A DNA stretch of 64,000 bases, from the NCBI RefSeq assembly GCF_029892785.1, contig NZ_JARXXA010000005.1:186001-250000 (forward strand), given 5' to 3'. The position numbers were made by a program, and so were the translations under genes. Shown here piece after piece: positions 1-9,657 of this stretch. Numbering within the stretch: position 1 is the stretch's first letter; each line of letters begins with the position of its first letter. This stretch comes from Parabacteroides sp. PH5-46. Its GTDB lineage: Bacteria; Bacteroidota; Bacteroidia; Bacteroidales; Tannerellaceae. The notes beneath the pieces were generated by a model, which did not search any database, had not been told where the DNA came from, and saw only the letters and a program-made list of their open reading frames with translations.

Positions 1-27
1 TCTCTCGCCTTGCCTCTTGTTTCCATT

Positions 28-552
28 TTATTGTTTTATAATCTTATAGAGCAGTTCTTCGGGTGAAATTTCAAGGGTTTCAATCGCTTTCCATTCAATC
101 TGCCCGGTTTCGTTTATAACATATAAACGGGGGATGGTGCTATTGGCAAAAAGGGAAAAGACATCCCTCTTGGGGTCAAGATACTTAGGCATCGTATAGC
201 CTTGTTCCGCCCAATAATTATTAACTGCCGATGCGGTTTCCTCTCTTGATATAGTTATCAGCAGGTAGTCCGGATTGTCTTTCAGATACGGCCATACGTA
301 TTTATCAATCTGGGGCAATACTTTCCGGCAATCCGGACAGGTAGAGGCAAACAATATAAGCAACGAACGTTTCCCTTCAAAAGCGGAAGACATAAAGGTA
401 TTACCCTCATCGTCCGATACCGTAAAAGCGGGAACCGAATCACCTACATCTACATAATCAATAATTTCGTAAAGCCTTTCTCCTCCGTCTTTTACACACG
501 ACGTGAACGCAAAAAGCAAGACTCCCAAACACACTATATACCTATTAATCAT
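28..552 (-). CDS. Thioredoxin-fold (TlpA/ResA-like) lipoprotein
   Basis: The 174-residue product starts with a short hydrophobic segment ending in the lipobox FTSC (Cys19), so it should be a lipoprotein on the periplasmic face of an envelope membrane. It carries a thioredoxin-like motif CPDC near residue 73 and the expected cis-proline context TIPRLYV near residue 140, as in TlpA/ResA/AhpC-TSA-like proteins. A redox role toward periplasmic disulfides is inferred from the fold; the CPDC pair differs from the CPYC or CGPC of well-studied members, so the substrate is unknown. It lies downstream of a strong hairpin that separates it from the DUF1080 gene, so it is probably its own transcription unit. 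Confidence 0.85.
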   Translation of the reverse strand: MINRYIVCLGVLLFAFTSCVKDGGERLYEIIDYVDVGDSVPAFTVSDDEGNTFMSSAFEGKRSLLILFASTCPDCRKVLPQIDKYVWPYLKDNPDYLLITISREETASAVNNYWAEQGYTMPKYLDPKRDVFSLFANSTIPRLYVINETGQIEWKAIETLEISPEELLYKIIKQ

Positions 553-660
553 ATCAATATATTTGCTTATTCTTCATTATCCTGCAAAGATACGCTTTAC
601 TTTCTAAAAATAAACCTGTCGAAACTTTTCCTATCTTTGGCGATAGTTTGAGAATATAAA

Positions 661-702
661 AAGAAGGGTGTGTCAAAAGCCTGCTTTTGACACACCCTTC
701 TT
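661..702 (-). terminator. Strong hairpin terminator, 20-bp perfect stem
   Basis: Positions 661-680 and 683-702 are perfectly complementary with a 2-nt loop, and T-rich sequence follows on the plus strand. It lies just past the stop codon of the minus-strand DUF1080 gene and in front of the thioredoxin gene, so it most likely ends the polysaccharide-locus transcript. Confidence 0.85.
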
Positions 703-712
703 TTCTTTTTAA

Positions 713-1396
713 TTATTTACTTTTCAATTCCTTTATCCGGATATTTCTGAATTTTACAGGTGAACCATGACCTAAAAAGGCGATATGCCCTTTAACGTTA
801 AAAAGGCCCGGGTGTTCTCTTCCATCTGCCGGTCCATTTTTCGTTGCTTCTCGGATATTTCCATCTAGGATTATCTCTCCATTTAAAGAAATTTTAATCT
901 GATCGCCATCTGCAATCACCTCTTGCTCATTCCATTCACCAACCGATCTAAGATATCCCCGTTTGGCTGGTATTATACCGTATACGGAACCATGATATTG
1001 ATATTCTTTCAGGTCTTTGTACATCGGATGTTCACTGTCGAGTATTTGTAGTTCCATTCCTACGTAAGCAGCATCTCCTTCGAGAGGCGTACGTATTCCC
1101 AAACCGTTGTTAGCACCAGGTGTTAACTGGAATTCAAAGCGTAATATAAAATTATCAAATTCATCCAGGGTGTATAGATTACCCCCTGACCCACTACCGG
1201 GAACTAAAGAAATCACCCCTTCCTCTACCGTATAATCGGTTTTATTACCTGTCCATTGGTCCAAGTCACAACCATTGAACAGTATATGAAATCCCTCCGT
1301 CTTTTCTTCCGGTTTCAATTCTATCTTATTATTCTGCGCCACACCTATACTTACAGCGGATAAGATAAGCGCACAACTTATCAAAAATAGTCTCAT
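713..1396 (-). CDS. DUF1080 (3-keto-disaccharide hydrolase domain) protein
   Basis: The product is 227 residues with an N-terminal signal peptide (cleavage near SIGVAQ-NN). The rest matches the DUF1080 / 3-keto-disaccharide hydrolase beta-jelly-roll family: an early FNGCDLDQWTG segment, a central GIRTPLEGDAAYVGMELQILD segment split around residue 105, the YQYHGSVYGI segment, and a closing HIAFLGHGSPVKFRNIRIKEL strand. Members are secreted or periplasmic and some cleave 3-keto-glycosides. It follows SusD on the same strand with an intervening hairpin at 1424-1467, so it is probably the enzyme of this utilisation locus. The glycan target cannot be read from the sequence. Confidence 0.85.
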   Translation of the reverse strand: MRLFLISCALILSAVSIGVAQNNKIELKPEEKTEGFHILFNGCDLDQWTGNKTDYTVEEGVISLVPGSGSGGNLYTLDEFDNFILRFEFQLTPGANNGLGIRTPLEGDAAYVGMELQILDSEHPMYKDLKEYQYHGSVYGIIPAKRGYLRSVGEWNEQEVIADGDQIKISLNGEIILDGNIREATKNGPADGREHPGLFNVKGHIAFLGHGSPVKFRNIRIKELKSK

Positions 1397-1423
1397 AAAT
1401 ATTCTTCACTGAGGTTATTAAAT

Positions 1424-1467
1424 GATGGGGCTGTTCTTATAATTCTTTTAAAAAGAACAGCCCCATC
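1424..1467 (-). terminator. Intercistronic hairpin after susD
   Basis: A 15-bp perfect stem (1424-1438 with 1453-1467) lies between susD and the DUF1080 gene. The minus-strand sequence after the stem has only a weak U-tract, so it may act as a partial terminator or as a 3'-end stabiliser that keeps susCD mRNA more abundant than the distal gene. Confidence 0.6.
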
Positions 1468-1478
1468 CGATTTATAGA

Positions 1479-3254
1479 TTAATCGAGTGCAGGATTAAAA
1501 GTTCCGCCCCAGTTACTATTTTGTTCCAGATTCGGATTTTTATCAATCACTCCCTGTTGGATCGGGAAGAAATAGTAAGTATCAGGCAAAGTATTTATCT
1601 TGACACCCGTTTGAGGCACTTGCAATAAACTATATACAAAGTCCTTTTCGGTTAGTTCATTCCGTTCAGCTTTTGCTTTAGCTTCTCCGATTGGCATTTC
1701 AGTTCCGTCCGGATTGATTGCGATAGCCTCCACTCCGTATTTGGTTTTATTATCTAACCGATCCAGCATTCTTAAACGGCGTAAATCCCAAAATTGATGT
1801 CCTTCAAAGCAGAACTCAATATTCCGCTCAGCAAGTATCAATTCACGAACGTCTTCTCTGTTTGTAGTCGAAATTCCGTAATTGCCATCAACTCCAGGTT
1901 CGATACCTGCCCGTTGACGGATTTCTTTCAATAGGGAAATGGCAATATCCGTTTTACCAGTTTCATTAGCGGTCTCTGCATAATTCAGCATTACTTCCGC
2001 AAAGCGCATGATAATATAATCCAGATCATATTGCATTATCTCCGACTGTTTCAAAGATAAATCACTTCCTTTTCGGACAAAGAATCCGCTATATCGGTCG
2101 AGATTGGCTGAGTTTATTCCTGCACTTGGATTTACACCAAAATTATCCAGATCTGCTGCTACGCCCAATGAGGTGTATTGCCGGTTACCGGTTTTACCTG
2201 CAACTTCATAAAGTCCTCCATTCCACACGATAGAATTTTCAAAGCGTTTATCCCTGTTTTTCCAGTAATTTTGCAGGAATGCCTCATCAGTCATATAATA
2301 TTTAGATGTGGGATCATTATACCGTTTCCCATCCAACATGAGAAAATCTTTAATTATATCCCAGCTGGGGGTAACTAAAGCCTCATTATTACTTTCAGAA
2401 CCCGGTCTCACGCGTTCCCAATTTGTCGTTTTATTGGGATATGCATTAATCACGGAAAATACGACTTCCGGGCCTCTTTCGACAGTGAAGATATCACCAA
2501 CATCAGCGGTTAAAGCATAGCCTAACCCCTTTAGTTTATTATACGCCTGTTCGTTTGCCGTATAAGCCTCTTGCCAGTAAGCATTATTCCAGGGATTATT
2601 CGGATTAAATTGTGGAGAAGCTTTGTATAATAAGACCTTTGCCTTGAATGCAGTGGCAAAACAAGCATCTATTTTACCATAATCGCCAGATGTCGAATTT
2701 ATCCTTTCAGGAAGAAGTGCTATTGCCTTATCTAAATCCTGAATCATAAAGTTGAAACACTCTTTTGTCGTATTTCTTTTTACATATAAGTCATCCTCAT
2801 CTTTGTCTTGCGGAACGGTAAGATAAGGCACACCTCCGTGGTAGTAAACCATTTTGAAATAAACATAAGCTCTGAGGAACAATGCCTGTGCTATTATTTC
2901 ATTTTTAAAACCGGATGACAGATTACCTGTTTCCACTTTTTGCAAAGCTTCGTTGATCAGTCGGATCTTACTATACTCCCATAGTTTAAATTCACCATTA
3001 CTTATCGTGATCCGGTCCGGATAAAAGGCAATACCAATCAGTTGCTGGTTTTTCTGATCTTCGTAAAGATTCCAATTGCCAAAAATATTCCCGTATAAAT
3101 TGGCCATGTAGGCATTTACCAGTTTCTCATCATTCCAAACCAGATCCGCATCATAATTATATATATTATCGATATCCAGGGTATCGCAACTATGAATAGA
3201 AAAAAGTGCGGAAACCCCAATTAGCAGATATGCTATCTTTTTCATATATTTCAT
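1479..3254 (-). CDS. SusD/RagB-family outer-membrane nutrient-binding lipoprotein
   Basis: The 591-residue protein has a lipoprotein signal (IHSC, Cys23) and the features of SusD-like proteins: an N-terminal TPR-rich part (ALFLRAYVYFKMVYYHGGVPYL near 125-147, given here as the SusD_3 hallmark) and the C-terminal RagB/SusD segment with ERNIEFCFEGHQFWDLRRLRM near 478-497. SusD proteins sit on the cell surface as a lid over the SusC transporter and bind glycans or other oligomers. The gene follows susC by 11 nt, so the two are co-transcribed. Ligand specificity cannot be assigned. Confidence 0.95.
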   Translation of the reverse strand: MKYMKKIAYLLIGVSALFSIHSCDTLDIDNIYNYDADLVWNDEKLVNAYMANLYGNIFGNWNLYEDQKNQQLIGIAFYPDRITISNGEFKLWEYSKIRLINEALQKVETGNLSSGFKNEIIAQALFLRAYVYFKMVYYHGGVPYLTVPQDKDEDDLYVKRNTTKECFNFMIQDLDKAIALLPERINSTSGDYGKIDACFATAFKAKVLLYKASPQFNPNNPWNNAYWQEAYTANEQAYNKLKGLGYALTADVGDIFTVERGPEVVFSVINAYPNKTTNWERVRPGSESNNEALVTPSWDIIKDFLMLDGKRYNDPTSKYYMTDEAFLQNYWKNRDKRFENSIVWNGGLYEVAGKTGNRQYTSLGVAADLDNFGVNPSAGINSANLDRYSGFFVRKGSDLSLKQSEIMQYDLDYIIMRFAEVMLNYAETANETGKTDIAISLLKEIRQRAGIEPGVDGNYGISTTNREDVRELILAERNIEFCFEGHQFWDLRRLRMLDRLDNKTKYGVEAIAINPDGTEMPIGEAKAKAERNELTEKDFVYSLLQVPQTGVKINTLPDTYYFFPIQQGVIDKNPNLEQNSNWGGTFNPALD

Positions 3255-3265
3255 ATTTTATATTT

Positions 3266-6200
3266 TTAGAATTTTATATCAAGCCCGAAAGTGAACGATT
3301 TCATCAAAGGATAAGAATCGTAACACTGTTGTTCAGGATCGTGGTATTTGTTCATCGGAGAAATAACAAACAGGTTGGATCCATTGAAAAATATTTGCGC
3401 ATCGATTAGTCCGATAAACGAAATAAGATTCTTAGGAAGCTGGTAGCCTATATTCAGATTCTTCAATCTTAAATAAGCGCCATTTTTAATCCAGAAAGAT
3501 TGTTCACCTGTACCCGACTCATACCAGTTGTTACCAATTACCCGAGGGTATTTGGCGTTCGGATTCTCCGGAGTCCAGACATCATCCGTCCAGATCGGAT
3601 AATAAGGACGCTCTGTACCACCATGCTGACGAATACCCGGGCCATCTGAATTACTTACCATTCGGTCATACATACCTACACCCTGGAAGTGAGCATCTAT
3701 GGTTATACCTTTCCAGGTTATACTACCTCCAAAACCATAATTAATACGTGGGGAACCATTCTTGGAAAGAAGTTGAATATCATTCCCGTCTATTTTACCA
3801 TCCGGTCCATCCGAATATCCGTCTCCCCTGATATCTTCAAAATAAAGTCCTCCCAGATACGGATCACGGCCAAACTGTTTAAAGCCTTTTGCCAGTAGTT
3901 CGTCCAGCTGCTCTTGCGTACGTACCATTCCCAGGGTTTTATATCCTGTAAGCATGTTTAAAGGTTTGCCTACTTTGGAAAGCGATTCAAGCCCCCCTCC
4001 GGAAAGATAAGTGGCCGATTCATCTAATTTGTCCCATTTATCCTTAGAATATCCGATATTCCCATATACCGAATAATTGATCTCTCCATTCAATGCTTTA
4101 TCACGCCACATGGCATTAAATTCCCATCCACGCCAAGACCTTTCCGCATAGTTTTCTGGAGCCAGCTCCTGACCGTAATTATCCGGGATTGTTACGATCC
4201 GGGATCCTAAGATATCCGATTCTTTCCTGTAAAACGCATCAAACGAACCCGACAAACGATTCTGCAATACCGCAAAGTCCAATCCGCCATTATATGTTTT
4301 TGAAGTTACCCAAGTTAAGTAGGGATTAGGAGTTGCTCCGGGCTTGATCCCCAGATTCTGGTTATTGCCCCATATATAAGAGGTTCCGGACACATACGAA
4401 TTGATATAAGAGAACGGAGAAATACGTTTATTGTCTACATTTAGGTCATTCCCTGTTGTTCCATACGACGCTCTGATTTTCAAATTATCCAACCAATCTC
4501 TTGTGCTTGCCATAAAGTTTTCCTCACTGATTCGCCAGGCGGCAGATACCGAGGGGAAGAAGCCCCAACGTTTACTTTTCGGAAAAAGAGAATTTCCATC
4601 ATAACGGAAGGAGAACTCAGCAATATACTTTTGCGCATACATGTAATTGAAGCGACCAATCCAAGACAAACGGCCACCGTTTACTTCATTGGCATTCCCA
4701 TACCTGCGTTCGGTATCTGTGGAATAAACGAACATCTGGTCGAAGTTTGTCAACGGATTCTCTGCTTTTGCATGTACTTTTTCTCCTCCATTGGATGCCT
4801 GTTCCCAAACAACAGTAGCGGCCACATCATGCTTGCCGAAGCTGTTGTTGTAATTCAGAAACCAGTTTAATTGTTCGCTCCATAATGAATGAACATCATA
4901 GCTCAAGAACTCCTGACTTTGCCCAAATGTAAAAATATTAGTTTTATTCAAATCGGGAGGAGCAGGTATAAACCGATTATCGCTTGCATTTAGTGGCGCC
5001 CATACATAATTCTCCTGAAAAGTAAGAAACTTCTTTCTCATCATGTCATTTCCAATATAGTTGGCTGCAAATTTCGTAGACAAACCCGGAATTAATGAGC
5101 TTAAATCAATATCCAAAGATAAAATAGCATTCATTTCCCGTTTACGTGTCTTGATATACCTGTCACCTAATACCTGATCAATCACACTCCATGCTTGCCA
5201 GCTTCCCATAGGCGTTTGCACCGGATAATTCGTTATATGATCGGCTGGTGTTCCATCAGCGTCGAGATAAAACGGATAGGTTTTAGGCCAGTTGAATGTA
5301 CAACGGTATAAATCGGATACATTTTGATCATCATCACCTACAAATGGCCAATAAAATCTTTTTTGATTCTGTTGATTCGCTGAAATATTCAGATTCATCT
5401 TTATCCAATTGGTGATCTTAGCCGTTACATTGGAACGTAGATTGAATTTGTCATTCTCCAGAGATTTATAAGACCCCTCTTCTCCGATATAACTAAATAA
5501 TGCATAATAAGTGATTCTTTCACTTCCACCGGAAACATCAATGGAATGTTTCGTATTCCAAGGATTTTGCCAAATGTAATCATTTACGTTATAATTTCTG
5601 TCTTTAAAATATTCAAATTCTTTTTCTCCGTTAGGAATGGCATTTCCCTTATATTCTGCTACACGATTCTGATAGATCAATTCATCTACAGCTGTAAACT
5701 TATCAGAAAACAATTCCTGAGTCGGATTCATAAACGTATAAGATCCCTGATACCTGAATGTGGGTTTTGAAAGGGAGTCACCGGTTTTTGTCGTAACTAA
5801 AACGACTCCGTTACCAGCCTGAGAACCATAAATAGAGGCGGTTGCCGCATCTTTCAAAAAGCTCAACTGGTCTATTTCATTGGCTTCCAACGCATCAAAA
5901 GCATCTTTATCACGGACAATTCCATCAATAACAAACAGAGGTTCACCAAACCCTCCACGCATACGTATGGTAGAAGAAGAACCTATTAATCCGGAGTTTC
6001 CGACAATATTTACACCAGGCGCCCTACCGGCTAAGGTATTAGACAGGTTGGTAGCCGATATATTACTTAGCTCAGATGTTTTTATAGCTGTTATAGCACC
6101 TGTCATATTTACCTTTTTCTGGGTTCCATAACCAACCACCACCACTTCATCTAATGTTCGTGAATCTTCTTTCAAAGTGATTTGGAAATCAGTCTGACCT

Positions 6201-6745
6201 TTTATCTGAATCTCCTGATTGAGATAACCGATATAAGATATTTGCAAAATTCCATTTTCAGAAACAGAAAATAAAAATTCTCCATCCATATTGGTAATAA
6301 CACCATTGGTCGTTCCTTTTTCCACGACATTCGCGCCAATTACAGGCTCACCATGTTCATCGGTAACCGTTCCGGTTATATTCTTTTTAGTATCTGTCTC
6401 GAACTGTTTTCTTACCGACAGATAAATTTGATTATTTTCTCTCTTTTCATAAATCAAACCTGTCTCCTTCAACAAGTTGCCTAAAACAACATCTATCGAT
6501 TGGTTATTGACTTCGAACGATACAGTTCTATCTAAATCAGGTAGCTGATTACTGTAGAAGAAACGGTAATCGGTGGATCGTTCGATCGTTCGCAAAGCCT
6601 GTTTGATGGTTTGTTGTTTGACTCTTACTGTTACCTGTGAGAAAACAGAAGTAGAAATGAATAGAAATAAGAGGGCGGAACCAAGCGCTCTCATAACCTT
6701 TCCTTTTTCGGGAAAGGGAGAAATGGTTTTTAATTTTTTATTCAT
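3266..6745 (-). CDS. SusC/RagA-family TonB-dependent transporter with STN signalling domain
   Basis: At 1159 residues this is an outer-membrane TonB-dependent transporter. After the signal peptide comes an STN (secretin/TonB short N-terminal) domain at about 45-110, a carboxypeptidase-regulatory-like domain starting NITGTVTDEHGEPVIGANV near 122, the plug with the SusC hallmark DEVVVVGYGTQKKVNMTGAI near 198, and a long beta-barrel ending in Phe. The STN domain is the part that contacts FecR-type anti-sigma factors, and fecR and an ECF sigma gene lie directly upstream on the same strand. The likely model is substrate-induced trans-envelope signalling that switches on this locus. Confidence 0.95.
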   Translation of the reverse strand: MNKKLKTISPFPEKGKVMRALGSALLFLFISTSVFSQVTVRVKQQTIKQALRTIERSTDYRFFYSNQLPDLDRTVSFEVNNQSIDVVLGNLLKETGLIYEKRENNQIYLSVRKQFETDTKKNITGTVTDEHGEPVIGANVVEKGTTNGVITNMDGEFLFSVSENGILQISYIGYLNQEIQIKGQTDFQITLKEDSRTLDEVVVVGYGTQKKVNMTGAITAIKTSELSNISATNLSNTLAGRAPGVNIVGNSGLIGSSSTIRMRGGFGEPLFVIDGIVRDKDAFDALEANEIDQLSFLKDAATASIYGSQAGNGVVLVTTKTGDSLSKPTFRYQGSYTFMNPTQELFSDKFTAVDELIYQNRVAEYKGNAIPNGEKEFEYFKDRNYNVNDYIWQNPWNTKHSIDVSGGSERITYYALFSYIGEEGSYKSLENDKFNLRSNVTAKITNWIKMNLNISANQQNQKRFYWPFVGDDDQNVSDLYRCTFNWPKTYPFYLDADGTPADHITNYPVQTPMGSWQAWSVIDQVLGDRYIKTRKREMNAILSLDIDLSSLIPGLSTKFAANYIGNDMMRKKFLTFQENYVWAPLNASDNRFIPAPPDLNKTNIFTFGQSQEFLSYDVHSLWSEQLNWFLNYNNSFGKHDVAATVVWEQASNGGEKVHAKAENPLTNFDQMFVYSTDTERRYGNANEVNGGRLSWIGRFNYMYAQKYIAEFSFRYDGNSLFPKSKRWGFFPSVSAAWRISEENFMASTRDWLDNLKIRASYGTTGNDLNVDNKRISPFSYINSYVSGTSYIWGNNQNLGIKPGATPNPYLTWVTSKTYNGGLDFAVLQNRLSGSFDAFYRKESDILGSRIVTIPDNYGQELAPENYAERSWRGWEFNAMWRDKALNGEINYSVYGNIGYSKDKWDKLDESATYLSGGGLESLSKVGKPLNMLTGYKTLGMVRTQEQLDELLAKGFKQFGRDPYLGGLYFEDIRGDGYSDGPDGKIDGNDIQLLSKNGSPRINYGFGGSITWKGITIDAHFQGVGMYDRMVSNSDGPGIRQHGGTERPYYPIWTDDVWTPENPNAKYPRVIGNNWYESGTGEQSFWIKNGAYLRLKNLNIGYQLPKNLISFIGLIDAQIFFNGSNLFVISPMNKYHDPEQQCYDSYPLMKSFTFGLDIKF

Positions 6746-6824
6746 ACTTTTGTGTAATAAATAAAGGTTAATTAATAGAGAACGGCGATTTTACGTTGCA
6801 CTGTTCTCGTGATTGACTAATGAC

Positions 6825-6853
6825 AAGGGAAGGTGTTGCAAGCACTTTCCCTT
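6825..6853. terminator. Terminator-like hairpin between fecR and susC
   Basis: An 11-bp stem with one G-T pair or mismatch (6825-6835 with 6843-6853) is followed by TTTTTT on the plus strand. The T-run is on the wrong side for the minus-strand genes, so its role is uncertain; it may separate the regulator transcript from the susC transcript. Confidence 0.35.
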
Positions 6854-6897
6854 TTTTGTGCTGTTCTTTTCTATGTCATACATATCGTTTTTAAGGG

Positions 6898-7851
6898 TTA
6901 ATCACTTGATAATTCTATCACATCGTTCCGCTTCTTATAGGTAATCGAAGAGGTAAATTGTAAAGCATAGAGCGTGGATTGCAGGCTGGCATTTTTCAAT
7001 GTTCCTGTGAATGTGATGTCTTTCAGTTTCTCGCTTCTGACTTCAAACTTCACATTGTAATTTCGTTCCAGCAGTCGGATAATATTTAACACCGGTTCGT
7101 CATCGAAAACCATTTCGTCATTCATCCATGCGATGAACAATCGGTCATCTTCCACTTTTTTCTTTGCCATCTGAATACCCGATGGAGAATACATCGCCAC
7201 TTCACCCGGTTGTAAGTAGAAAGATTCGTGTGGAGACGAGACCAGTACACTACCCTCCGAGAGGTAAGTCTGGATATCCTCCGCAGGATAAGCCTGAATA
7301 TTAAAGGAAGTGCCTAATGCCTGTATCTGAATGTCACCGGCATTTACGACAAAGGGGGATTGCGAATCTTTGGCCACTTCAAAATAGGCTTCGCCAATCA
7401 GCTCTACCTGTCGTTGTTTCCCGTTGAAACGACTACCATAGCGCAATTGGGAGTCGGCGTTCAAATGCACTTTGGTTCCATCGGGTAAAAGAATATCCGA
7501 CTTCTGCCCCTGCCCTACTTCCACAATCATATCAGAATATTTAGTTAACAACCGGTTTTCATTCCAAAAGAATAGCGCTACCACACCAACGCCAACGATA
7601 GCTGCGCAGGAGGCTACCCGCATCAGTATTCGCCGTGTCATTTTCTTTTTCGGATGAACGGCTTTGCAGATCGCATTATACACACGCTCATCCGATGATT
7701 CGGGGATCTGCCCGAAAGAGCTGTTCCATATTTCCTCGAAATCGTCTTCCCAGATATCCGGATTATTCAACATACCGGCCAGCTGTCGTTTATCATTGAC
7801 AGTCGCCTTGTCTTCATAGAATTTATCGAGGAGTTTGATATGTTTGTTCAT
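6898..7851 (-). CDS. FecR-family anti-sigma factor
   Basis: The 317-residue protein has a cytoplasmic N-terminal segment of about 85 residues, a single membrane-spanning stretch (SCAAIVGVGVVALFFW, near 81-96) and a periplasmic FecR domain with the typical LPDGTKVHLNADSQLRY segment and the downstream VELIGEAYFEVAKD motif. A DUF4974-like C-terminal region (VLNIIRLLERNYNVKFEV) follows. FecR proteins hold an ECF sigma factor inactive until the STN domain of a loaded TonB-dependent transporter signals. It lies 9 nt downstream of the sigma gene and upstream of susC, the standard order. Confidence 0.95.
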   Translation of the reverse strand: MNKHIKLLDKFYEDKATVNDKRQLAGMLNNPDIWEDDFEEIWNSSFGQIPESSDERVYNAICKAVHPKKKMTRRILMRVASCAAIVGVGVVALFFWNENRLLTKYSDMIVEVGQGQKSDILLPDGTKVHLNADSQLRYGSRFNGKQRQVELIGEAYFEVAKDSQSPFVVNAGDIQIQALGTSFNIQAYPAEDIQTYLSEGSVLVSSPHESFYLQPGEVAMYSPSGIQMAKKKVEDDRLFIAWMNDEMVFDDEPVLNIIRLLERNYNVKFEVRSEKLKDITFTGTLKNASLQSTLYALQFTSSITYKKRNDVIELSSD

Positions 7852-7860
7852 AATCTTTTT

Positions 7861-8499
7861 CTAAAATAATTGTAAAACAATGAAGTAAAATAACAAGAGA
7901 ATAGAATTGACCAAGTCTCCCCGGGTTGTTTTCAACATCCGGACCAGGAATTTAGTAGATTGCTTCAAATGGCTTTCCACCGTATTTTCCGATATATTCA
8001 GTCGATTGGCTATTTCTTTCTGTGAAAGATGTTCGATATGTTTCAGCCGGTAAACTCTTTGCCGGGCAGGTGGCAACATGGAAATAATACGCTCTACCTC
8101 TTCGAGCAACAAATTCAACTCGACTTCGTTTTCAACAAAATTCTCTGCTTCCCGGACGTTCTCTATTTCAGCGATCATCAGTTGTTCCTGGACCCGCTTG
8201 CCGGTTTCCCTCAAAAACAGATTCCGGGATATTTTTTTCAGGTAGCTCTGAAAGGAATATTCGATAACGATTTTCTTCCGGTTCTCCCAGATAATAATAA
8301 ATGCTTCCTGCACAATTTCCTCTGCCATGGAATAGTTTCCATGCGAAAGTCGGATGACAAACTGGAAAAGAACATGTTTGTACCTGTTATAAAGCTCTGT
8401 AAAAGCTTTAAAGTTATCAGACATGATCTCCCTCATTAATTCCGGGTCTGATAATTGCCTGATTTTACGCATATGTGGTTCTATTACTATGCATGACAC
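7861..8499 (-). CDS. ECF-type RNA polymerase sigma factor (sigma-70 family)
   Basis: The product is 212 residues from the first ATG, or 203 from the internal ATG at 8472, which gives a more typical start (MRKIRQLSD). Region 2 includes FTELYNRYKHVLFQFVIRLS and AEEIVQEAFIIIWENR; region 4 has QRVYRLKHIEHLSQKEIANRLNISENTVESHLKQS, a helix-turn-helix. This matches Bacteroidetes RpoE/ECF sigma factors paired with FecR. It is the first gene of the sigma-fecR-susC-susD set, and probably drives susC expression. A hydrophobic tail (SILLLFYFIVLQLF) at the C terminus is common in this subgroup. Confidence 0.92.
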   Translation of the reverse strand: MSCIVIEPHMRKIRQLSDPELMREIMSDNFKAFTELYNRYKHVLFQFVIRLSHGNYSMAEEIVQEAFIIIWENRKKIVIEYSFQSYLKKISRNLFLRETGKRVQEQLMIAEIENVREAENFVENEVELNLLLEEVERIISMLPPARQRVYRLKHIEHLSQKEIANRLNISENTVESHLKQSTKFLVRMLKTTRGDLVNSILLLFYFIVLQLF

Positions 8500-8728
8500 A
8501 TTCTATCATTTATATATAAGAGACTTTAAGTCGTAGGTTTCCGTGATTCTAAAGCAAATAATTAACTTTATTTCACATATAATATAAATAGGGTAACGAA
8601 AGATTTTTTCAATTCATGACTCACTATATGCAAACATACAGAAAAACAATTACTCTTTGCCGCTTGAAAAAGATATGTAAGTTCATTTTTCATGAATCGA
8701 AAACAGACTACATGTCATAACTCTCCTT

Positions 8729-8736
8729 ATCTTTGG
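8729..8736 (+). promoter_or_regulatory. Bacteroidetes -7 element for the TPR gene
   Basis: TATCTTTG fits the Bacteroidetes -7 consensus TAnnTTTG and ends 17 nt before the ATG at 8754. No clear -33 TTTG is visible at the usual distance. Confidence 0.55.
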
Positions 8737-8753
8737 CGGAGAAAAGAAAAATA

Positions 8754-9653
8754 ATGAAATCAGGAATACAACAGTTTATTTTGCTTTGCATGCTTCTGGT
8801 GGTTGCTCCGGGCATCTACGGGCAGGAGAAGGCAGATAGCCTTATCCTGCAGGGTATCCGCTTTCATGACGCGCATAAATACAGGAAAGCCATCGAAGCA
8901 TACAAGCAGGCATTAGAGATAGAGCCTGATTCGCCCACAGCGCTTTATGAGCTCTCCTTATCCTTACTTGAAACAAAGGATTACCCGTCTGTCATCCAAT
9001 ATAGCGACCGCCTGATAGCTCTGAACAACGAGCATTCGCCTTTGGCCTACAACCTCAAAGGATCGAGCCTGAACTACCTGAAGCGAACGGAAGAGGCCAT
9101 CGAGGTGTATATAGAAGGGATTAATAAATACGACAATATCGCTTTACTACACTTCAACCTGGCAATAGCCTACTTCACCCAAAAGGATTTCGAGAAGGCC
9201 AGAGATACCTTTGTGGAGGCTATTTTCCTCGACCCTCAGTATGCAGGAAGCCATCTGAACCTGGCTCGTACAATGGTGAACCTGGACAGATGGCCGGAAG
9301 CCCTGCTCTGCTTTTATTACTTCCTGCTGCTTGAAAACGATACGCAGCGAGGCATTATTGCTTACGAAAGCATCCTTGAGCAGTTGGATATAACGACTGC
9401 CAACATGGATTTGTTCCGCTTGAAAACAGAAGAATTCCTGGAGAAAGCCAGAGGCCTGAAAGAGCTAAAAATAATGAGCGGTTTCTGGTCTGACTTCTAT
9501 ATACCCTTCTTTGAAACAGCCTATGAAAAGGGCCTCCTCGAAGATTTATGTTATTACATCAGCCTATATTTCAATAAGGATGCCAACAACTGGGGCAAGA
9601 AAAATGAAGCCCGCCTGGATCATTTCACTTCCTGGTTGGAAAATTGGCAATAA
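8754..9653 (+). CDS. TPR-repeat periplasmic/secreted protein
   Basis: Starting at ATG 8754 gives 299 residues with a clear signal peptide (cleavage after GIYGQ). An upstream TTG at 8733 in the same frame lies inside the probable promoter and is not credible. The mature part holds several tetratricopeptide repeats: for example AHKYRKAIEAYKQALEIEPD, NYLKRTEEAIEVYIEGINKY and DFEKARDTFVEAIFLDPQYA. TPRs mediate protein contacts; nothing indicates an enzymatic role. It ends 4 nt before the convergent fimbrillin-like gene with no visible terminator between them. Confidence 0.85.
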   Translation: MKSGIQQFILLCMLLVVAPGIYGQEKADSLILQGIRFHDAHKYRKAIEAYKQALEIEPDSPTALYELSLSLLETKDYPSVIQYSDRLIALNNEHSPLAYNLKGSSLNYLKRTEEAIEVYIEGINKYDNIALLHFNLAIAYFTQKDFEKARDTFVEAIFLDPQYAGSHLNLARTMVNLDRWPEALLCFYYFLLLENDTQRGIIAYESILEQLDITTANMDLFRLKTEEFLEKARGLKELKIMSGFWSDFYIPFFETAYEKGLLEDLCYYISLYFNKDANNWGKKNEARLDHFTSWLENWQ

Positions 9654-9657
9654 CATC

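Noticed and set aside
8733-8753. TTG start for the TPR gene, seven codons upstream of the ATG
   Set aside because: The TTG lies inside the TATCTTTG promoter element, so it would not be in the mRNA; the ATG at 8754 gives a clean signal peptide.
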